Below are positions 17,063 to 23,179 of a DNA stretch of 64,000 nt, piece after piece. The notes below the pieces were generated by a model. It was not told the DNA's origin, did no database searches, and saw only the letters and a list, made by a program, of their open reading frames with translations. This DNA comes from Flavobacterium sp. (lineage in GTDB: Bacteria > Bacteroidota > Bacteroidia > Flavobacteriales > Flavobacteriaceae): the NCBI RefSeq assembly GCF_027533505.1, contig NZ_JAPZUB010000010.1:29575-93574 (forward strand). Direction: 5' to 3'. Position 1 is the first letter of the stretch. Every line of letters starts with the position of its first letter. A program made the position numbers and the translations under genes.

Positions 17063-18820
17063 ATGATTAAAGTTAGACCAAAAATTGTATTAAATTTAAT
17101 AGAAAGTTTTTTCTATGAAAAATCATTAGAACTATTACATAGAAATACAATTGATACAAATAGACTTAAACTAAGTAATCCTTTATTAATAATAAAGGAA
17201 CTAGTAAGTGTTTGTAGTGATTTATCAAAAAATAAACTTAAAAATCATGATTATGCAACTAGTGTAATAAAAGAAACTTTAAAGTTAACTAAAGATAATC
17301 ATCATTTAAAATCGACAGTTATTAGCATAGATTACTTTAATGCTTTGATTGAGAAATCAAATAAAAATGATTATTTAAAAATTGTTCATGCTGGAAATTT
17401 AATTCTAAATGATAATAAAGATTACATAAACACGCTTTTTGAAGAGATTCATAAAGTAATAGTCGCAAAAAGAACAGATTTAGTCTTGGACTATAATGAC
17501 ATGAAAAAGTTCAGCAGACTAATTGAGTATTTATACGTTGAACTTTGTTCAATCGGATATTCAAAATTTTATTTATATCGTTTTTTAACTGCAATATTTT
17601 CTGGCGTTGATGCATTAGATTTTGATGCTCGATACAGTATCATGAAATCATTAAAAGATAGGTCATTAGAGAAATTCGAGGTGATTTTTGGTTTGGATTC
17701 TACAAAATTTCATAAAACAAAAGTGAAATTATTAACAAATGATTTAAAGATTTTAAATAAAAGTGAAAAAACGAGGATTTCAGTTATTACAAAAAGTAAA
17801 ATTGATCCATTTTTTACTGAGAACGATGAACATTTATTATTATCAATAAATGTAAAGACAAAAGACTATTATCAAGCTTTAAATTTGTCAAGAAGTAAGC
17901 TATTAAATATTTTAGATGTTTTGTATTTGGGACACAGTGACAAAAATCTATCATTAATAAAGGATTGTTTCATTGTTGGTGCCAATCAGCCTGATAAAGC
18001 TAGTTCATTACCTACAATGTATCAAATTGATGGTTATTATAAGAGTAATAATAAAGTTTACAAAGTGTTAATTGAAAAATTTAAAAAAATTAATAATTCA
18101 AACGTAAACGAAGAAACAAAAAATAAAATTAATTCTGGCATTCGATATTTGAGAATGGGAGGTGAATCAAGTGAAATAATTAATAAATATATAAATTATT
18201 GGATAGGTTTAGAATATATATTTTCAACTTATGAAGCAGACTCTTATACAATTGGCAGATTAAAAGAATATTTTAAAAGAGCTCATGCACTTATTTACAT
18301 AAAAAGAAATATTAATGATTTTCATAAGGATATAAAAACACTTAACGAACATCACTTAATTCCTGATTATAATGATGATTTGGAATATTTAAAAATAGAA
18401 AACAATTACAATTTACTTATAGCGTCTTCAGCCTCTCCATTACTTAGATTTAGAGCAGAATATTTTAAGAATTTACTAATGGATATTGAAAAAGTTAGAG
18501 CCGCATTAGAGAATCATCAAAAAAACCTTGAATGGAATCTAACTAGGATTTATAGAATAAGAAATGAAATTGTTCATAACGCTGCAATTAAAGAAGATAT
18601 TGCCGTGCTTACTTCTCATTTACGATATTACCTAACATTCATTATAAATGGCTTAATAGACTTTATAATTAACAATCCAAAAGATGTAAATAATGATGAT
18701 CAAATTACTATAGATGATTATTTTATCTTTCAAGATTTAACATTGTCAAGTTTAGAAAAAAAAGGAGTTGAACTAAATGATTTAATTACCATAAAAAACC
18801 CTTTGGAAGTAATAATATAA
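17063..18820 (+). CDS. HEPN-domain protein (ApeA-like) embedded in the type I RM locus
   Basis: A 585-residue AT-rich gene between hsdM and hsdS. The first 370 residues are helical, rich in K, N and I, with no family I recognise. From about residue 373 there is a HEPN-like segment starting NKYINYWIGLEYIFSTYE and ending with the catalytic-type R-x4-H motif RNEIVH (R500-H505) inside a long helix, then a TSHLRYYLTFIINGLIDF helix. HEPN proteins with this motif are usually metal-independent RNases acting in abortive infection or anticodon cleavage. It stops 2 nt before hsdS, so the two are co-expressed. It is probably a defence effector tied to the RM system; the trigger is unknown. Confidence 0.65.
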   Translation: MIKVRPKIVLNLIESFFYEKSLELLHRNTIDTNRLKLSNPLLIIKELVSVCSDLSKNKLKNHDYATSVIKETLKLTKDNHHLKSTVISIDYFNALIEKSNKNDYLKIVHAGNLILNDNKDYINTLFEEIHKVIVAKRTDLVLDYNDMKKFSRLIEYLYVELCSIGYSKFYLYRFLTAIFSGVDALDFDARYSIMKSLKDRSLEKFEVIFGLDSTKFHKTKVKLLTNDLKILNKSEKTRISVITKSKIDPFFTENDEHLLLSINVKTKDYYQALNLSRSKLLNILDVLYLGHSDKNLSLIKDCFIVGANQPDKASSLPTMYQIDGYYKSNNKVYKVLIEKFKKINNSNVNEETKNKINSGIRYLRMGGESSEIINKYINYWIGLEYIFSTYEADSYTIGRLKEYFKRAHALIYIKRNINDFHKDIKTLNEHHLIPDYNDDLEYLKIENNYNLLIASSASPLLRFRAEYFKNLLMDIEKVRAALENHQKNLEWNLTRIYRIRNEIVHNAAIKEDIAVLTSHLRYYLTFIINGLIDFIINNPKDVNNDDQITIDDYFIFQDLTLSSLEKKGVELNDLITIKNPLEVII

Positions 18821-18822
18821 GT

Positions 18823-20106
18823 ATGCCAAACAACCGGAAAACATATAAACTAGGAGATATTGCTGATATTCAAAACGGTTATGCTTTTAAAGCGGCTGAA
18901 TTAGTGGATAAAGGAATTCCTGTGATTAAAATTAAAAATATAATATCTCCAAATGTATCCATAGAAGATGTTAGTTATTATAATGGGAAATTAACAGATA
19001 ATATAAAAAGGTATATTATCGAAAAAGGTGATTTTTTAATTTCAATGACTGGTTCTACTGTGAATGTAATGAGTTCGGCAGTTGGCAAAATGGGTAGGTA
19101 TAGATTAGATGACAGATCATTAATTAATCAGCGAGTTGGTAAAATATATTTGACTAAACCAGATATTGCATCATTTGAATATGTATGTCAATATTTAAAT
19201 AGATATGAAATTCATTATAATTTAGCATTAAACGCTACAGGTAGTGCAAATCAAGCAAATATTTCACCTGCACAAATAAAGGATATTGAAATATCATTAC
19301 CTTCATTAGAAGAACAAAAATCAATAGCCGCTATCCTCTCCGCAATCGACGACAAAATCGAAAACAACCTCGCCATCAACAAAACCCTTGAAGAAATGGC
19401 TATGGCGTTATACAACCACTGGTTTGTCGATTTTGGACCGTTTCAAGACGGTGAGTTTGTGGAAAGTGAGTTGGGAAGAATTCCTATGGGTTGGGAAGTG
19501 AAGAGGTTGGATGAGATTTGTAATATTACCATCGGTAGAACTCCACCCAGAAAAGAACCAAAATGGTTTTCTCAAAATGAAGGAGTAAAATGGATTTCAA
19601 TAAAAGATATTGGTAACTCTGGTATATACATTTCAAAAACAAGCGAATATTTGTCTGAAGAAGCCATAAAGAAGTTCAATGTGCCTGTTATTAATCCTAA
19701 TACAGTTATATTGAGTTTTAAACTAACCGTTGGAAGAGTAGCAATCTCTTCTGAAAGAATGCTTTCGAATGAAGCAATAGCTCATCTAAATAGAAAAGAT
19801 TCCGAAATTCCAGTAGAATATATATATTCATACTTAAAGTTATTTGACTATAATTCATTAGGTAGTACTTCATCAATTGCTACTGCTGTTAATACGCAGA
19901 CGATAAAAGCAATGAAAATAATAATTCCGGATAAAAAACTATTGAATAGTTATTTTGAAAAAGTAAATACAATTTTTGAACAAATAAAAATAAATCAAAA
20001 TGAAAACCAAACCCTAACCCAATTGCGTGATACGTTGTTGCCTAAGTTAATTAGTGGTGAGGTGCGGTTGAAAGCGTTTCGGGAGGAAAATGAAAAAAGG
20101 GCTTAA
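18823..20106 (+). CDS. hsdS: Type I restriction-modification specificity subunit HsdS
   Basis: A 427-residue protein with two target-recognition domains (about 1-155 and 205-375), each followed by a conserved helical spacer. The central spacer has LPSLEEQKSIAAILSAIDDK and NKTLEEMAMALYNHWFVDF; the C-terminal one has NQTLTQLRDTLLPKLISGEV. This symmetry is diagnostic for HsdS. Both recognition domains are much more AT-rich than the spacers, the usual mark of domain shuffling between strains. The stop lies in the loop of a terminator. Confidence 0.94.
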   Translation: MPNNRKTYKLGDIADIQNGYAFKAAELVDKGIPVIKIKNIISPNVSIEDVSYYNGKLTDNIKRYIIEKGDFLISMTGSTVNVMSSAVGKMGRYRLDDRSLINQRVGKIYLTKPDIASFEYVCQYLNRYEIHYNLALNATGSANQANISPAQIKDIEISLPSLEEQKSIAAILSAIDDKIENNLAINKTLEEMAMALYNHWFVDFGPFQDGEFVESELGRIPMGWEVKRLDEICNITIGRTPPRKEPKWFSQNEGVKWISIKDIGNSGIYISKTSEYLSEEAIKKFNVPVINPNTVILSFKLTVGRVAISSERMLSNEAIAHLNRKDSEIPVEYIYSYLKLFDYNSLGSTSSIATAVNTQTIKAMKIIIPDKKLLNSYFEKVNTIFEQIKINQNENQTLTQLRDTLLPKLISGEVRLKAFREENEKRA

Positions 20107-20117
20107 CGCCCTTTTTT
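20093..20117. terminator. Bidirectional terminator between hsdS and the convergent gene
   Basis: AAAAAAGGGC (20093-20102) pairs perfectly with GCCCTTTTTT (20108-20117) around a 5-nt loop that contains the hsdS stop codon. The minus-strand gene ends at its right edge. Confidence 0.88.
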
Positions 20118-21000
20118 AATACTGTATTTCTGCCAGATAGTCTGTAAACTTTTTGTTATTGGAGTTGGCGATTTTCTCTGTTTGCTGCTCCAATATATCA
20201 GGGGTAATGAATTCAAAGTTCGCTTTTAAATTTGAATAGGTAATCTCAAACAAATTGTGTGCTGGGGTGTGCAATGGCGGCTCTTCAAATACGATTTGAA
20301 TGGGTTTAACCCCTACTCCCGTTTTTTTGGCAAAATATTGTAAAGCTGCGTGTATCGACTGGGTTTCATAGACATTATTGACCACACTGTGTTCTGTCAA
20401 ATTGAAATCTAAGGTTTGTATCGCGCTAATGTCCCCGTTCTTGGTAATTAATGCCACATCGGTATCTTTAAAAACTCCAAGAAAATGTAACGGATCAAAA
20501 TAGAATTTTAAATCGGCTTTATCTTCTAAACCTTCTTTTTCAAAAGCCGGTTTAATTTTCTGCGCAAAGGTCTGCGTTTTTACTTCGACAACTTCAAAAG
20601 GCTCCCCTACAAAGTGAAGAAAATAGCTTTTAAACTTTTCAATTGTAAAATTAAAGGGTAAAGAAGCAGGCTCTGAAAAACTCAGTATACCGTTATTGTA
20701 GGCATTCAAATAGGAAAAGTATTCTTTGGAAAAAATAGACTTTTCAAATTCAATGGTGATTTGATTTTTTTGGAGTGCTTTATTGGTTTCGTTAACGCTA
20801 TTTTTAATTTGCTGAATACTCTTTTTCGCTAATGTGCCAATGCCTATTTGCGACGGAGCTAATTTATCGAGCAAATTCAATTTACTTTTAGAATAATGAA
20901 AAAAAACTTGGTTCTCGGTTACAGCCAATAACGCCACCACCACTTTCTCTAGAGAGACTGGATTGGTTTGAATGCTAATGGTACTGAAAAAAGTTTTCAT
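20116..21000 (-). CDS. Hypothetical protein, possible HipA-like-kinase partner
   Basis: A 294-residue protein. The start KTFFSTISIQTNPVSLEKV followed by VALLAVTENQVFFHYSKSKL could be a distant DUF3037-type domain, the usual partner of HipA-like kinases, but the resemblance is weak and the protein is longer than DUF3037. No catalytic motif is visible. It is 2 nt downstream of the likely C-terminal kinase fragment on the same strand, which supports a former kinase-partner operon. Confidence 0.5.
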   Translation of the reverse strand: MKTFFSTISIQTNPVSLEKVVVALLAVTENQVFFHYSKSKLNLLDKLAPSQIGIGTLAKKSIQQIKNSVNETNKALQKNQITIEFEKSIFSKEYFSYLNAYNNGILSFSEPASLPFNFTIEKFKSYFLHFVGEPFEVVEVKTQTFAQKIKPAFEKEGLEDKADLKFYFDPLHFLGVFKDTDVALITKNGDISAIQTLDFNLTEHSVVNNVYETQSIHAALQYFAKKTGVGVKPIQIVFEEPPLHTPAHNLFEITYSNLKANFEFITPDILEQQTEKIANSNNKKFTDYLAEIQY

Positions 21001-21002
21001 TA

Positions 21003-21197
21003 TTAAAAAAAATCTTTTGTTACTAAAATAGTTTCTCGAACCGTATTTATTCGTGCTTCGTTATTTAGATATAGGTGAATCCGCTGTGCTAAATTAGGTG
21101 TAAGATCCCAAATATCAGTTAATTGTTCAATAACCCCATCAATAATCGGCTGATGAGAAACTTGGAGCAAAGGTATAAAATTATCTACAGTTTCCAC
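21003..21197 (-). pseudogene. C-terminal fragment of a HipA-like kinase gene (probable)
   Basis: A 64-codon open frame beginning at GTG with an in-frame stop just upstream. The sequence (NFIPLLQVSHQPIIDGV, then WDLTPNLAQRIHLYLNNEAR) looks like the all-helical end of a HipA-like kinase rather than a free-standing protein. The matching N-terminal piece lies on the same strand at 22793-23107, and the 1.6 kb between them holds three plus-strand genes. I read this as one kinase gene split by an insertion, with part of the middle lost. A stand-alone small gene cannot be excluded. Confidence 0.45.
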
Positions 21198-21463
21198 GTT
21201 CCGTCAAGACGACAATAGCGAAAAACGAAACTGTTATATACATACTAAAATAAACGTATTTCGTGTAATTCAAACGCCAACTTTATACTTACTAGCCATA
21301 GATATTAGGGGATATTTTAATTTTACTAACAATTCAAAAATTTTATTAAAATTTAGAAAAAATAGGCATGTATTTTGTAGAAGTTCTTTTAAAACAATTG
21401 TACTTTTAGAATTTATTGATTGTAAAAAAATATTCCTATTATTGTATAATATTTTACATATTT

Positions 21464-21997
21464 ATGTTTGAAACCATCGTTCATCAAACTCTACAAAATA
21501 AAAACAATAATGAAGAAGTAGAGGCTAATGGCCCTTATCCAACAACGGACTTAAAAAATTCTTTTTTAGGTACGGGTTATTATTTTTGGGATTATCATAT
21601 TGAACTAGCTAAGTTTTGGGGTAAAGTTAGATGTAATAACAAATACATTATTTGTGAAGGTGAATTAAAAGTGGATAAAAATGATTTTTTAGATCTAGTT
21701 GGTAGTAGAGCTGATCAGATTCATTTTTTAAATTTAGTTTCAACTTTAAAGATGCAAAATCAATCAATTGGAAAAACAATAGAAGCACTAAAAGCTCTAG
21801 AAAAAGAGCAAAAAGGAATTTTTCCTTACAAGGTAATAAGAGTTATGGATAGTTTACCCAAAAAGAAATTTCCTCAAACTCAACATAAATTTTCAAACAA
21901 GGAAAATTACTCAATTTTGACACCAATGTACATTATTTGTTTGTTAGAGAAAAATAAATTAATTTTGCCGACGTTTAAAGTTATTTTTTCTAATTAG
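21464..21997 (+). CDS. Putative ADP-ribosyltransferase-like toxin of a SecB-type module
   Basis: A 177-residue very AT-rich gene; ATG 21464 is preferred over a TTG at 21416. The core SFLGTGYYFWDYHIELAKFW resembles the G.G.YFW.....A..W strand-turn of bacterial ADP-ribosyltransferase-like (DUF3990/PARP-like) proteins, followed by a strand YIICEGELKV and a D-rich turn. No HTH or membrane segment is seen. It is the first gene of a three-gene plus-strand set ending in a SecB-like chaperone, the order seen in chaperone-controlled toxin-antitoxin loci. The toxin assignment is inference. Confidence 0.45.
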   Translation: MFETIVHQTLQNKNNNEEVEANGPYPTTDLKNSFLGTGYYFWDYHIELAKFWGKVRCNNKYIICEGELKVDKNDFLDLVGSRADQIHFLNLVSTLKMQNQSIGKTIEALKALEKEQKGIFPYKVIRVMDSLPKKKFPQTQHKFSNKENYSILTPMYIICLLEKNKLILPTFKVIFSN

Positions 21998-22003
21998 ATT
22001 TAA

Positions 22004-22011
22004 TACCTTTA
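22004..22011 (+). promoter_or_regulatory. Possible -7 element directly before the second module gene
   Basis: TACCTTTA is one base from TAnnTTTG. It ends only 4 nt before ATG 22016, so a transcript from here would be nearly leaderless. The -33 region is not convincing. Confidence 0.25.
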
Positions 22012-22015
22012 CATA

Positions 22016-22393
22016 ATGGTTATGGAAAAAAAAATAATGCAGAGCAACGCAATAGATTTATTGAATAAACTTATTGCAAAAAAACCACAAAAGGTTCAGG
22101 AAATCATTGAGTTCAGTTCAAATACTGATATCGATGGACCAACCTATGAAGAATATTTATCTTCATTACATGAGCATTCTATTTTAAATAATTGTTCTGT
22201 TAGCTCCGAAGTAGAAGTTGATTATATGCGTATTCAGTCAGCATACATAGATATACCTTTAACTTTTGAAGTAGAACAGGAGCCACCTATCCTGATTAAG
22301 ACACGTAAAAGAAAAAAAGACTCTGTAATTTCACAGAGTCTTTTTTTTTATATAATATTGTACAATGTTAGAAGCAAAAAGAGCAGAATTTAA
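22016..22393 (+). CDS. Unknown small protein, antitoxin candidate, with a terminator inside its frame
   Basis: A 125-residue open frame between the putative toxin and the SecB-like gene. The N-terminal 60 residues are helical (NAIDLLNKLIAKKPQKVQE), then strand-like (YMRIQSAYIDIPLTFEVEQE). From about codon 102 the frame runs through a perfect terminator hairpin, so the last residues are translated hairpin and look unnatural. Either a frameshift in the A7 tract at 22312-22318 removed the original stop (one base fewer gives a stop at TAA 22326-22328), or most transcripts end before the stop codon. No family is recognised. Confidence 0.45.
   Translation: MVMEKKIMQSNAIDLLNKLIAKKPQKVQEIIEFSSNTDIDGPTYEEYLSSLHEHSILNNCSVSSEVEVDYMRIQSAYIDIPLTFEVEQEPPILIKTRKRKKDSVISQSLFFYIILYNVRSKKSRI
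22312..22349 (+). terminator. Perfect terminator inside an open reading frame
   Basis: GACTCTGT (22319-22326) pairs with ACAGAGTC (22333-22340) around AATTTC; seven A's before pair with nine T's after. The frame starting at 22016 continues through it to a stop at 22391. The SecB-like ATG is 15 nt beyond. Confidence 0.85.
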
Positions 22394-22796
22394 ATTTGTA
22401 AAGTTTCATATTCCTCGTTTCAATTATAATGAAACCAGAGAAAATCAAGGTGAGCTAAAAATGCAGTTTAGTCCCCGAGGAATATATTCTCCAAAAGAAG
22501 GTAAATTTGAACTTTCAATATCTTTTACTGGATTCGAAAAAAATAAAAAGAGAAAACCTGTTATTTCTCTTGATTGTGTTGCGGAGTTTATTTTTACTAA
22601 TAAAATAGGCTTTGAAGAAATTCCTGATTATTTTTATACAAATTCGGTTGCTATAGTTTTTCCATACCTCAGGTCTTTTATCAGTACTGTTACATTACAA
22701 GCGAATACAGGTGTAATTATGCTTGGAGTTATGAATTTTATGGAAATTACTCAACCACTTAAGGAAAATACAACTGTAGCAGAAAGTACTATTTAA
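22365..22796 (+). CDS. SecB-like chaperone
   Basis: A 143-residue protein with the SecB outline: an N-terminal strand FKFVKFHIPRFNYNE, two beta strands GKFELSISFTGFEK and ISLDCVAEFIFTN, then the hallmark FPYLRSFISTVTLQANTG followed by LGVMNF, matching the SecB FPYAR-helix and the PVNF end. In chaperone-controlled toxin-antitoxin systems a solitary SecB-like protein folds and stabilises the antitoxin. Flavobacteria also use SecB-like proteins for export, but the position here, after two unknown small genes, favours a module chaperone. It overlaps the preceding frame by 29 nt. Confidence 0.75.
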   Translation: MLEAKRAEFKFVKFHIPRFNYNETRENQGELKMQFSPRGIYSPKEGKFELSISFTGFEKNKKRKPVISLDCVAEFIFTNKIGFEEIPDYFYTNSVAIVFPYLRSFISTVTLQANTGVIMLGVMNFMEITQPLKENTTVAESTI

Positions 22797-23107
22797 TTAA
22801 ATAGGAAATATATCGATTTACAAAATCCTTCTCTTAATCGACGGTTTACTCTAATCTTGGTATTATCTAAAGTCCCCTGTGCTACTTCTACTAGCGCAAT
22901 TTCAGGTGTAGGAATTCCAAGTTCTTTTAAAAGAAAATGCGCCACGACTTCATAAGCGAGACAGTTGATTTCAGTCCTATCAAACTGGGTCAGGTATTTA
23001 CAATAATACGTTGCATCATCATCGCAAATAAATTTGAGGGGAGCGTGTCCAGAGGTATTTAATTCTTCGATTAAAAATTCTGTACTTACTCTTGGAATAG
23101 CTATCAT
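22793..23107 (-). pseudogene. N-terminal fragment of a HipA-like kinase gene
   Basis: A 104-codon frame from ATG 23107. It matches the start of HipA-like kinases: APLKFICDDDATYYCKYL (ATP lysine strand), then NCLAYEVVAHFLLKELGIPTPEIALVEV, the family's N-terminal kinase lobe. The catalytic loop and metal-binding residues are missing and the frame ends in an unrelated CKSIYFLFN tail. With the fragment at 21003-21197 it is best read as a kinase gene disrupted by the SecB-like module. Confidence 0.6.
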
Positions 23108-23179
23108 AGTTGTGCGTATAATTAAGTAAATGTACATTTTTTATAAAAAAAATACTATTTTTAGACTTTAATTCCCTCC

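Noticed and set aside
21198..22797. Insertion sequence as carrier of the SecB-like module
   Set aside because: No transposase, terminal inverted repeats or target duplication could be seen at the edges.
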